From assembly GCA_045539595.1 (NCBI GenBank), contig JAZQFQ010000036.1:1-15618 (forward strand): a stretch of 15,618 bases of DNA. Direction: 5' to 3'. This DNA comes from SIG701 sp045539595. Lineage in GTDB: Bacteria; Bacillota; Clostridia; Oscillospirales; CAG-272. Position numbers and translations under genes: made by a program. The notes beneath the pieces were generated by a model that was given only the letters and a program-made list of their open reading frames with translations, ran no database searches and was not told the DNA's origin. How positions within the stretch are numbered: the first letter of the stretch is position 1; every line of letters starts with the position of its first letter. Below are positions 1 to 6,625 of the stretch, piece by piece.

Positions 1-30
1 CTTAGTTTGACAATTCATTACGACGTAAAG

Positions 31-60
31 AAAGCACCTCCCGTTTGGGAGGTGCTTTTT
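31..60. terminator. Bidirectional intrinsic terminator downstream of pyruvate kinase
   Basis: A perfect 12-bp inverted repeat (arms 31-42 and 47-58, loop GTTT) is followed on the plus strand by a run of T and on the minus strand by a T-rich stretch. It begins 9 bp past the pyruvate kinase stop codon, so on the minus strand it ends that gene. It could also stop plus-strand transcription coming from outside the window. Confidence 0.9.
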
Positions 61-66
61 GCGTTA

Positions 67-1497
67 TTATCGAATGTTGCCGACGATCTCTACCTTCAAA
101 ATGTTGGTACTGCCGGAAGTATCCAGCGGAATGCCTGCCACGATCACCACGCGGTCACCGTTTTCCACCGCGTCGATCTGTTTGGCACAGTCGATGGCGT
201 GGGTAAACAGTTCGTCCGAGGTGTTTTGATACCGTGCCAAAACGGGATACACACCCCAGGATAATGCCAACTGGTGGTAGGTTTTTTCCACCGGCGTGGC
301 GGCGACGATGGCAACGTCGGGGCGGAATTTCGACATTCGCCGTGCCGTTTGCCCGTATTTGGTGACGGTAATAATAGCCTTAGCTCTCAGGTCACGGGCG
401 GTGGTGCAAGCGGCATCGCACACGGCGTTGGTGGTATCGGCCGCGTCCATATCGTAACCGATCCCCCGATAGGCGTTCATCAGCAACGCATCCTGTTCGG
501 CCTGTTCCGCGATCTTTGCCATTACCTGCACGGCTTTTAAGGGGTGTTTGCCTGCCGCCGTTTCACCGGAAAGCATTACCGCGGAAGTGCCGTCAAATAC
601 GGCGTTGGCAACGTCGGTGATCTCCGCACGGGTGGGGGTGGGGCTGGTGATCATGGACTCCAGCATTTGGGTGGCGGTGATGACCATCTTGCCTTCCTGA
701 TAGCAGCGGCGGATGAACTTCTTCTGCAGGCCGGGGAGTCTTTCAAACTCGATCTCCACGCCCATATCACCCCGGGCCACCATGATACCGTCGGAGTGGG
801 CCAGGATGGCATCGAAGTTCTCCACGCCTTCCTCGTTCTCAATTTTGGCAATGATCTTGATCCGATGACCGCCCCAGAAATCCAGAAAGTTGCGGACCGC
901 GATCACATCATCCGCCGTGCGGACGAAAGAGGCGGCGATGAAATCCACGTCGTTCTCCACCGCGAAGCGGAGATCCGCCTCATCGGCCTCGGAGATGTAG
1001 GGCAGGGACAGTCGAGCATGGGGCACATTGACACCCTTACGATCGGAGATGGGGCCGCCCTCACGGACACGGCAGACCAGATCCGTATCGGTAGTTTCTT
1101 CCACTTCCAGCCGGATTCGTCCGTCATCCAGAAGCACCACGCCGCCGGGGGCCAGCTGCTTAGCCAGATCCGCGTAGGTAACGGATACGATCTCACTGTT
1201 TCCCTCCACGGCATTGCCGGTGAGGGTGAATCGATCGCCTTTTTTCAGAATTGCTTTTCCGCCGGCAAATGTGCCCAGGCGGATCTCGGGTCCTTTGGTG
1301 TCCAACATCACAGCGGCGGGAAGCTTCAATTCATCCCGCACACGACGAAACCGTTCCAGTGTTGTCTTGTGCATTTCATGGGTGCCATGGGAGAAATTCA
1401 GCCGTGCCACGTTCATGCCGCCCAGCAGCATTTCCCGCATGACATTTTCGTCCGTTGACGCGGGGCCGAGGGTACATACGATCTTCGTTTTCTTCAT
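67..1497 (-). CDS. pyk: Pyruvate kinase
   Basis: This is pyruvate kinase, which makes ATP and pyruvate from phosphoenolpyruvate and ADP in the last step of glycolysis in the cytoplasm. The 476-aa protein starts KKTKIVCTLGPAS and carries ARLNFSHG (substrate and monovalent-cation binding), MLDTKGPEIR, the family signature around IKIIAKIENEEGV (catalytic Lys and the metal-binding Glu), VARGDMGVEI, and the PTRAEITDVANAVFDGTSAVMLSGETA block, followed by the alpha/beta C-terminal domain. It is the short form, without the extra PEP-utiliser-like domain that some Bacillus enzymes carry. An upstream in-frame start (1542) exists, but the ATG at 1497 has GGAGGA just upstream and fits the family N terminus. 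The antiporter gene lies 56 bp upstream on the same strand with no terminator between them, so co-transcription is likely. Confidence 0.97.
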   Translation of the reverse strand: MKKTKIVCTLGPASTDENVMREMLLGGMNVARLNFSHGTHEMHKTTLERFRRVRDELKLPAAVMLDTKGPEIRLGTFAGGKAILKKGDRFTLTGNAVEGNSEIVSVTYADLAKQLAPGGVVLLDDGRIRLEVEETTDTDLVCRVREGGPISDRKGVNVPHARLSLPYISEADEADLRFAVENDVDFIAASFVRTADDVIAVRNFLDFWGGHRIKIIAKIENEEGVENFDAILAHSDGIMVARGDMGVEIEFERLPGLQKKFIRRCYQEGKMVITATQMLESMITSPTPTRAEITDVANAVFDGTSAVMLSGETAAGKHPLKAVQVMAKIAEQAEQDALLMNAYRGIGYDMDAADTTNAVCDAACTTARDLRAKAIITVTKYGQTARRMSKFRPDVAIVAATPVEKTYHQLALSWGVYPVLARYQNTSDELFTHAIDCAKQIDAVENGDRVVIVAGIPLDTSGSTNILKVEIVGNIR

Positions 1498-1553
1498 AAC
1501 AGAATCCTCCAAAAAATTCGGGGGGATGGGGATGCGGGACAATCCGGGGGGAA

Positions 1554-2825
1554 TTATGCTTTTTTATTGGGAGTCTTAATAATCTCGGGACGGGGGCTGA
1601 TATCGCCGGCGGCCTGCAGAGCCATACGGGTCAGGGCGGGGCCAACCAATTCATAAATCAGCACGGCAAACAGAACGATATTGCGGATCAAGGTACCGCT
1701 TTCCGCCCCCAACTGGAGCGCGGTGATGGACATACCCAGGGCCACACCGGCCTGGGGAAGCAGAGTGATACCCAGATATTTAACGATGGAAGGGGAGCAG
1801 TGCACCATCTGCGCGCTGAAGCGGGCACCCACATATTTTCCCACGGAACGGGATGCAATATACGCCACGCCGATAGCCACGATGACGATATCGGTGAATA
1901 CGCTGAGTTCCAATTCCGCACCGCTCATTACGAAGAAGAGCACAAAGAGAGGTGCGGTCCACTTATCCGTTTTCTCCATCAGTTCCTCGGAGAAATCACA
2001 GATATTGCAGAATATGGTGCCCAGCATCATGCAGACCAGCAGGGTGGAAAAGCTTACATGCACCGGTCCGATATGGAAGTCCAGCATGGACAAACCGACG
2101 GTCAGCATAACGAAAGTAACCGCCATGCTGAGACGCTTACTGCCCGAATGGAAGTGCTTCTCCGCAAAGGTGAAGATGTAGCCCATAATCGCACCGAGGC
2201 CGAGAGAAGCCACGATTTCCACGAGGGGATTGACCAGAATGGAGATCAGATCCATATTGCCGTCCTGCAAAGCACGGGCAATACCGAAGGAAACGGCGAA
2301 GATGATCAGGCCGACAGCGTCATCCAGCGCCACGATGGGGAGCAGGATATCGGTCAGCTCGCCCTTGGCTTTATACTGACGAACGACCATCAGAGTAGCG
2401 GCGGGAGCCGTTGCGGCGGCAATGGCACCCAAGGTGATCGCCACGGGCAGGGACAGTTTATCCGGCGCGATGAAGTGGAAGGCGATCAGTACCGCATCCA
2501 CGCAGATTGTGGCAACCACAGCCTGCACGATGCCGATGACGGTAGCCTGCACGCCGTTTTTGCGGAGTTGGGACAGACGGAATTCATTACCGATGGAGAA
2601 GGCGATAAAGCCCAGGGCCACCTCGGAGATGATGCTCAGAGAGGCAATCTGCTCCATGGAATTGAAGCCCAGACCGGGGATATTGAGCGCACCCAGCAGG
2701 TAGGGTCCCACCAAAATGCCGGCTACCAGATAACCGGTGACGGCGGGAAGTTTCAGGGGCTTTACAAAGCGGGAAAGAATAAGTCCCGCTGCCAGAGCAA
2801 TAGACAGGCAAAGCAAGGTAGTCAT
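1554..2825 (-). CDS. Cation:proton antiporter (CPA2, Na_H_Exchanger family)
   Basis: This is a membrane monovalent-cation/proton exchanger of the Na_H_Exchanger (PF00999) family, involved in pH and Na+/K+ homeostasis. The 423-aa protein is almost entirely hydrophobic helices, about 12. The N-terminal LPAVTGYLVAGILVGP (residues 26-41) is typical of CPA2 proteins. A TAP motif near residues 139-141 matches the unwound helix of the ion-binding site. An Asp pair in LDDAVGL (D168-D169) matches the DD motif of electrogenic NapA-like exchangers. No RCK/TrkA_N regulatory domain follows, unlike KefB/KefC. An open frame extends far upstream (to 3506), but the ATG at 2825 with AAAGGT upstream starts directly on the first helix and lies downstream of a consensus promoter. 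The cation carried cannot be told from sequence. The gene is probably the first of an antiporter-pyk operon. Confidence 0.9.
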   Translation of the reverse strand: MTTLLCLSIALAAGLILSRFVKPLKLPAVTGYLVAGILVGPYLLGALNIPGLGFNSMEQIASLSIISEVALGFIAFSIGNEFRLSQLRKNGVQATVIGIVQAVVATICVDAVLIAFHFIAPDKLSLPVAITLGAIAAATAPAATLMVVRQYKAKGELTDILLPIVALDDAVGLIIFAVSFGIARALQDGNMDLISILVNPLVEIVASLGLGAIMGYIFTFAEKHFHSGSKRLSMAVTFVMLTVGLSMLDFHIGPVHVSFSTLLVCMMLGTIFCNICDFSEELMEKTDKWTAPLFVLFFVMSGAELELSVFTDIVIVAIGVAYIASRSVGKYVGARFSAQMVHCSPSIVKYLGITLLPQAGVALGMSITALQLGAESGTLIRNIVLFAVLIYELVGPALTRMALQAAGDISPRPEIIKTPNKKA

Positions 2826-2891
2826 GATATAAAGTGACCTTTCCGAACCTAAGTAATAATGATAACACACGTATGTGATCATACGCTGTAT

Positions 2892-2920
2892 ATTATACCC
2901 CGGATTCCGCAAATTGTCAA
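2892..2920 (-). promoter_or_regulatory. Consensus sigma-A promoter of the antiporter-pyk operon
   Basis: Read on the minus strand, TTGACA (2920-2915) and TATAAT (2897-2892) are separated by exactly 17 bp, a perfect housekeeping promoter. The start of transcription should fall near 2885, giving a leader of about 60 nt before the ATG at 2825. A 7-bp dyad (GATTCCG 2903-2909 and CGGAATC 2922-2928) flanks the -35 element and could be an operator. Confidence 0.85.
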
Positions 2921-2950
2921 ACGGAATCGGGAAATATCTCCTTTTGCTGC

Positions 2951-2980
2951 CGCCGAAGTTTCGGCGATATTTTTTTGTTT
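2951..2980 (+). terminator. Terminator-like hairpin between the divergent promoters
   Basis: CGCCGA and TCGGCG (2951-2956, 2961-2966) form a short GC-rich stem with loop AGTT, followed on the plus strand by ATAT and seven T. It is oriented to stop plus-strand transcription before the phage operon promoter. No plus-strand gene precedes it, so it may insulate the phage operon from antisense read-through, or be a relic of a lost neighbour. Confidence 0.5.
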
Positions 2981-3042
2981 CTTGTGCGAGATGCACAACG
3001 GGATGTGACAGATTATGTGCAAATCCCACTACACCCCTCATA

Positions 3043-3072
3043 TTGACAGAACAGGTGTTCTTGCTGTATAAT
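3043..3072 (+). promoter_or_regulatory. Perfect-consensus sigma-A promoter of the phage operon
   Basis: TTGACA (3043-3048) and TATAAT (3067-3072) are both exact consensus hexamers with an 18-bp spacer. Transcription should start near 3079-3080, about 35 nt before the TTG start of the small terminase. Such a strong promoter would be costly if unregulated. The LexA-type operator inside its spacer provides the expected repression. Confidence 0.9.
3049..3060. promoter_or_regulatory. LexA (SOS) box in the promoter spacer
   Basis: GAACAGGTGTTC lies exactly between the -35 and -10 hexamers. It satisfies every position of the 12-bp core GAACRNRYGTTY of the Bacillus/Clostridium LexA (DinR) consensus. 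LexA bound here would block RNA polymerase directly, and DNA damage (RecA-driven LexA cleavage) would release it. Confidence 0.85.
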
Positions 3073-3082
3073 ATTGCCACGA

Positions 3083-3096
3083 CGAACAAATGTACC
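3083..3096. promoter_or_regulatory. Second LexA-like box at the transcription start
   Basis: CGAACAAATGTACC matches the 14-bp Gram-positive consensus CGAACRNRYGTTYC at 13 of 14 positions (A for T at position 12). It starts 34 bp after the first box, directly after the predicted transcription start. The ATG at 3090 lies inside this site and is not a credible start codon. Its first 11 bases recur at the third site upstream of the portal gene. Confidence 0.65.
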
Positions 3097-3113
3097 AAGC
3101 AAGGAGGACCGCT

Positions 3114-3467
3114 TTGAAACAAGAACAAAAACAGCGGTTTCTGGATCGGTTTTCCCAATGCTATCTGCGGGAAGATGCCGCTGCCAAAGCGGGTATCACC
3201 GATGCAGAAGCCATCGCCTATCTGAAACGGACGGGCACCCGCGCCGCTCTGGATGAGCGGATTTCCGCCCGGCTGGCGGGGAATATGCTGAAACGTATCC
3301 TGCGGGAATACGAGGCCATTGCATTCGGCAAATCGGAGGATATCCGGCCGGGGGAACGGATCCGCGCGCTGGAACAACTCCGCCATCTGACATCCTCCGA
3401 CACGCCGGGAGATACCGGCACACAGGGAGACGCTCCCTCCCTGATCATACGGTGTGAATATGTCTGA
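3114..3467 (+). CDS. terS: Phage terminase small subunit
   Basis: This is the small terminase, which recognises the DNA to be packaged and recruits the large terminase. The 117-aa basic, helical protein has the layout of the Terminase_2-type family: a helix-turn-helix-like segment with the A-AAKAG motif (residues about 20-30), then LDERI, then a long amphipathic helix for oligomerisation. I chose TTG at 3114 because AAGGAGG (3101-3107) lies 6 nt upstream. The alternative ATG at 3090 has no ribosome binding site and falls within the promoter-proximal LexA box. It overlaps the large terminase gene by 8 bp. The identification relies largely on position and the helical pattern, because these proteins diverge quickly. 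Confidence 0.8.
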   Translation: MKQEQKQRFLDRFSQCYLREDAAAKAGITDAEAIAYLKRTGTRAALDERISARLAGNMLKRILREYEAIAFGKSEDIRPGERIRALEQLRHLTSSDTPGDTGTQGDAPSLIIRCEYV

Positions 3468-4737
3468 GTCCGTCGTATATTTCAACCGCACCTTTGCGGA
3501 GGCCAATCGGACCCGGTGCCGCTATCGCCTGCTGTGCGGCGGCGCGGGCAGCGGCAAAAGCCTGAACACCGCCCAGGATTTCATTTTGAAATTATCCGAT
3601 GTGCAGTATCGGGGGGCCAATCTTCTGGTGGTGCGCAAGACGGAATCCGCCTGCCGCCACAGTGTATTTGAGGAACTCCTCGGCGCGATTCTGCGCATAT
3701 TCGGGAAGGATTTCGCCCGCTACTGGCAGATTCGTCAGGAACCCATGGAGATGACCTCGCTCGTGACGGGTGGGAGGATCATTTTCCGCGGGATGAAGGA
3801 CGAGGTCCAGCGGGAGAGGGTGAAAAGCGTAGCGTTTGAGCAGGGCAAGCTGACATGGATCTGGTGCGAGGAAGCAACGGAATTGCACATGGCCGATCTG
3901 GATATTCTGGATGACCGTCTGCGAGGCGATCTCACCATGGTGAATCCCCTGCTCTATTATCAGATCACGCTGACCTTCAATCCCATCAGCGCGGGACACT
4001 GGCTGAAAAAGCGATTCTGGGACGCGCCGCCCTCGCCTGATGTGTTTTTGCATCACAGCACCTTCCGGGACAACGCCTTCATCGGGGAGGAATACGCCGC
4101 CCGCATGGAGCGGCGCGCCAAGGAAGATCCGGTGGGATACGCGGTGTACGCTCTGGGGGAATGGGGCAACACAGGCACCGGGCTGATTCTAACCCGATGG
4201 CGGGTGGCAGACCTGGATCCGGATCCCGAGCACTACGACGGGTGCTGGATGGCACAGGATTTCGGCTACAACCACGCGGATTGCCTTCTGCTCATCGGCA
4301 TCCGGGACGGGGTGATCTGTGTACTCAAGGAATTGTATGTGCGGGAAAAGGACACGGCCGAGATCATCCGTCTGGCGGAGGAGGCGGGATTCCCGAAAGG
4401 GCGCACCATGTACTGCGACAGTGCGGAGCCGGATCGGATCCGCATGTGGCAGAAAGCGGGATGGCGGGCGGTGGCCGTCATCAAAGAACCGGGATCTGTG
4501 GCTTCCCAAATCGACTATCTGAAGCAGCACGAGATCCTGGTGGACGCGCGGTGCGAGAATGTGATCGATGAGCTCTCCAACTGGCGCTGGATGAAAAACG
4601 ATTCCTCCGGGGAGATCCTGGACGAGCCCTGTCCCATCCATGACGATGCCATGGCGGCGCTTCGCTACGCCACCGAACCGCTCCGCCGCCCCGAGAGACG
4701 CCTCCGCACTCTGCCGAAGAACGCCCTCGGCATCTGA
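3460..4737 (+). CDS. terL: Phage terminase large subunit (PBSX/Terminase_3 type)
   Basis: This is the DNA-packaging motor, an ATPase plus nuclease that pumps DNA into the procapsid through the portal. The 425-aa protein has Walker A GGAGSGKS (27-34), an Arg-rich adenine-binding stretch VVRKTES, Walker B IWCEEATE (134-141), and the coupling motif TFNP (172-175). Its RNase H-fold nuclease domain has acidic residues in DFGYNHAD (267-274), CDSAEPDRI (319-327) and HDDAMAALRYA (394-404). All catalytic acids appear present, so it should be active. The family is that of PBSX XtmB, often associated with headful-type packaging. ATG 3460 and GTG 3454 are both possible starts, and neither has a good ribosome binding site. 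The overlap with terS implies translational coupling. Confidence 0.95.
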   Translation: MSESVVYFNRTFAEANRTRCRYRLLCGGAGSGKSLNTAQDFILKLSDVQYRGANLLVVRKTESACRHSVFEELLGAILRIFGKDFARYWQIRQEPMEMTSLVTGGRIIFRGMKDEVQRERVKSVAFEQGKLTWIWCEEATELHMADLDILDDRLRGDLTMVNPLLYYQITLTFNPISAGHWLKKRFWDAPPSPDVFLHHSTFRDNAFIGEEYAARMERRAKEDPVGYAVYALGEWGNTGTGLILTRWRVADLDPDPEHYDGCWMAQDFGYNHADCLLLIGIRDGVICVLKELYVREKDTAEIIRLAEEAGFPKGRTMYCDSAEPDRIRMWQKAGWRAVAVIKEPGSVASQIDYLKQHEILVDARCENVIDELSNWRWMKNDSSGEILDEPCPIHDDAMAALRYATEPLRRPERRLRTLPKNALGI

Positions 4738-4778
4738 TCCCCCGCTAACTCCGTCTTCGCCCGAGAGGCGTTCTTTTT
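4717..4778 (+). terminator. Terminator-like hairpin spanning the terL stop codon
   Basis: AAGAACGCCCTCGG (4717-4730) pairs with 4761-4775 over 14 bp with a single bulged A, followed by a short T run (to 4778). The terL stop codon sits in the 30-nt loop. The loop is long for an intrinsic terminator, so this may be a partial attenuator or an RNA-processing site dividing the packaging genes from the head and tail genes. Confidence 0.4.
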
Positions 4779-4789
4779 GGGCCAAGAAA

Positions 4790-4803
4790 CGAACAAATGT
4801 TTT
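4790..4803. promoter_or_regulatory. Third LexA-like box, upstream of the portal gene
   Basis: CGAACAAATGTTTT matches the Gram-positive LexA consensus CGAACRNRYGTTYC at 13 of 14 positions. Its leading ACGAACAAATGT 12-mer (4789-4800) is an exact repeat of 3082-3093. It lies 20 bp before the portal start, just after the terminator-like hairpin. No convincing promoter hexamers were found beside it, only weak candidates, so it may be a roadblock site, a relic, or part of a second SOS promoter. Confidence 0.55.
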
Positions 4804-4823
4804 TATTACGAAAGGAACTATCT

Positions 4824-6074
4824 ATGCAAGACACCAAAGACATTCTTTTGCATCTGGAAGCATTTCTGCGCACGGATGCGCCCCGTCTTACCCGATTGAA
4901 CGCCTACTATCTGGGAAAGCACGATATCCTCCGCGCCCCGCGGGATCCCCTGAAGCCGGACAACCGTCTGGTGAACAATTTCTGCCGCAACATCACCGAC
5001 TGCACGGTGGGCTATTTCATGGGCCGCGGCATCCGCTACGCCTCGGATGACGATCGCACCATGGAGATGATCACCCGCGTCAGCACGGAAAACGACGAGC
5101 GTTTCGTCAATAACGCATTGGCAAAAGATCTTTCCGTTTGCGGACGCGCGGCTGAGCTTCTCTGGTATGACGATCTGCTTCATCCCCGCTTTACGCCCCT
5201 GTCCCCCGATTCCGTGATCCCCGTATACGACTCCGGTGTGGATCCCCGTCTGCGCTATGCCATCCGATTCTACACCAAGGAAAGTGGCAAAACCGCAGTG
5301 GAAGTGTACGATGAGACGGACATGACCGTCTACGACTACGAAAACGGCACGCTCACCAAGAAGGAAACCATTCCCCACTTCTTCGGGGATGTGCCCGTGA
5401 TCTTCTACGCCAACAACCGGGACAAGCAGGGAGATTTTGAGCCGGTACTGTCTCTGATTGACGCATACAACCGCCTGCAGAGCGACAGCGTCAACGATTT
5501 TGAATTGTTCGCCGACAGTTATCTGGCCATCTCCGGCATGGGTGCGGCGGATGAGGAGGATCTCGCCCGCATCCGTCGGGATCGGGTCATTCTGCTGGAC
5601 GACGGCGGCGAGGCCAAATGGCTGACGAAGAGCGTCAACGATGCGTACATCGAGAACATGAAGTCCCGCATTGCGAAGGACATCTACCGATTCTCCGGCA
5701 CGGTGGACATGGCGGAGGAAACCCTGGCGGGCAATGCTCTGTCCGGGGTGGCGATCCGCTATCGCTTGCTGAATTTCGAGAACCGCGTATCCGTGACGGA
5801 GCAGTATTTCCGCCGATCCCTGCACGCAAGATGGCAGATGATCTGCCGTCTTTTGAGTCTGGCAGGCGCCCCCTACGATGCCGCCGCCATCCGCACCATT
5901 TTCACCCGCAATCTGCCCGGCTTGCCGGAGGAAGCGGCGGACATGGCACAGAAGCTGACGGGTATTCTCTCCCGCCGCTCCGTTATTGAGCATCTTCCCA
6001 TGGTGGAGGACGCGGAGGCGGAGATGGAGCGAATCCGTCTGGAGGACGCGGCAGGTGAGGAGGTGATGGCATGA
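4824..6074 (+). CDS. Phage portal protein (SPP1 Gp6-like)
   Basis: This is the portal, a dodecameric ring at one capsid vertex through which DNA enters and leaves and on which the terminase and head-tail connectors dock. The 416-aa protein resembles the SPP1 Gp6/Phage_prot_Gp6 family (PF05133). Supporting features are the N-terminal helix followed by YYLGKHDI, the conserved DNRLVNNFCRNITD and GYFMGRGIRY, the VPVIFYANN strand, the SDSVNDFELFADSYLAISG segment, and LAGNALSGVAIRYRLL in the long crown helix. Its length is near the usual 400-500 aa. ATG at 4824 has AAAGGA 7 nt upstream; the in-frame start at 4797 lies in the LexA-like box. The gene ends in an ATGA overlap with the scaffold gene. 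Confidence 0.93.
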   Translation: MQDTKDILLHLEAFLRTDAPRLTRLNAYYLGKHDILRAPRDPLKPDNRLVNNFCRNITDCTVGYFMGRGIRYASDDDRTMEMITRVSTENDERFVNNALAKDLSVCGRAAELLWYDDLLHPRFTPLSPDSVIPVYDSGVDPRLRYAIRFYTKESGKTAVEVYDETDMTVYDYENGTLTKKETIPHFFGDVPVIFYANNRDKQGDFEPVLSLIDAYNRLQSDSVNDFELFADSYLAISGMGAADEEDLARIRRDRVILLDDGGEAKWLTKSVNDAYIENMKSRIAKDIYRFSGTVDMAEETLAGNALSGVAIRYRLLNFENRVSVTEQYFRRSLHARWQMICRLLSLAGAPYDAAAIRTIFTRNLPGLPEEAADMAQKLTGILSRRSVIEHLPMVEDAEAEMERIRLEDAAGEEVMA

Positions 6075-6541
6075 CGGAGGAAATCATGGAGCAACCGGCG
6101 GAGGATATCCGCGAGGAGATGGTCCCGGAGACAACGGAGGAAGTAGAAGACGCGGCCATCACCGCCGCTTATGAGGCGGGACGAGCCGCCGCCGCGCTGG
6201 AATCCGATGCCCGCATTGCGGCGTTGGAGGAGCAGCTGAAGCAGGCCCACCGTGCCGCCGCCCGGCGGGAGACGGAGATCCGGTGCGGCACCTATCTGCG
6301 GGAACGGGGGCTCAGCGAGGAGATGGCCTCCTTCCTGCTCGCCCCCGATGAGGCAGAAGTGAAGGAGGAGATCCTGCTTCACCGTGTGGAGGCCATCGCC
6401 GGGGCGGTGGAAGCCGCCGCCATGCGGGAGCTGCAGTCCCGCGCGCTGTCGATCCGCCCCGAGGGGGGCAAGAGCACCCCTTTGACGGGGGCGGTGATCC
6501 GCGACATGCCCATCGCCCGTCTGGCGGAGATCATGGGATGA
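6071..6541 (+). CDS. Phage scaffold protein (DUF4355-like)
   Basis: This is a probable capsid scaffolding protein, which guides the coat protein into a procapsid and is then lost. The 156-aa protein has an acidic, Glu-rich N terminus, a long Ala/Glu/Arg-rich predicted coiled coil (about residues 30-80, including ALEEQLKQAHRAAARRETEI), a middle segment LRERGLSEEMASFLL, and a second helix ending in a Gly/Ser-rich linker and an Arg-containing tail. This pattern and its place between portal and capsid are typical of Clostridial DUF4355-type scaffolds. It starts in a 4-bp overlap with the portal stop. No capsid maturation protease is encoded, which is consistent with a separate scaffold. Confidence 0.82.
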   Translation: MTEEIMEQPAEDIREEMVPETTEEVEDAAITAAYEAGRAAAALESDARIAALEEQLKQAHRAAARRETEIRCGTYLRERGLSEEMASFLLAPDEAEVKEEILLHRVEAIAGAVEAAAMRELQSRALSIRPEGGKSTPLTGAVIRDMPIARLAEIMG

Positions 6542-6548
6542 AAGACGA

Positions 6549-6578
6549 TGTGGGGTGTTTTTGAAAAAACACCCCGCA
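6549..6578. other. RNA hairpin just upstream of the capsid gene
   Basis: A GGGGTGTTTT/AAAACACCCC inverted repeat, extended at its base by T-A, G-C and a G-T pair, lies in the 84-bp gap between scaffold and capsid. It has no T run on the plus strand, so it is not a standard terminator. A processing or stability element raising capsid mRNA abundance is the likeliest role (inference). Confidence 0.5.
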
Positions 6579-6625
6579 CCCAAAAAAATTTATCATTATA
6601 TTGAACTACTGAAAGGAATTTATCA

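Noticed and set aside
3090..3113. ATG at 3090 as the small terminase start
   Set aside because: It has no ribosome binding site, lies about 10 nt from the predicted transcript start and inside a LexA-like box. TTG 3114 follows AAGGAGG at ideal spacing.
2826..3506. Long N-terminal extension of the antiporter frame
   Set aside because: The extension would cross the antiporter's own consensus promoter, the phage promoter and the whole small terminase gene. Its translation has no membrane or family features.
4818..5993. 391-codon minus-strand frame opposite the portal gene, and similar long frames opposite pyk, the antiporter and the capsid (544-1458, 1800-2837, 6623-7663)
   Set aside because: All overlap genes with clear family motifs, have no ribosome binding site logic of their own, and show compositions expected from reverse-complement codon bias.
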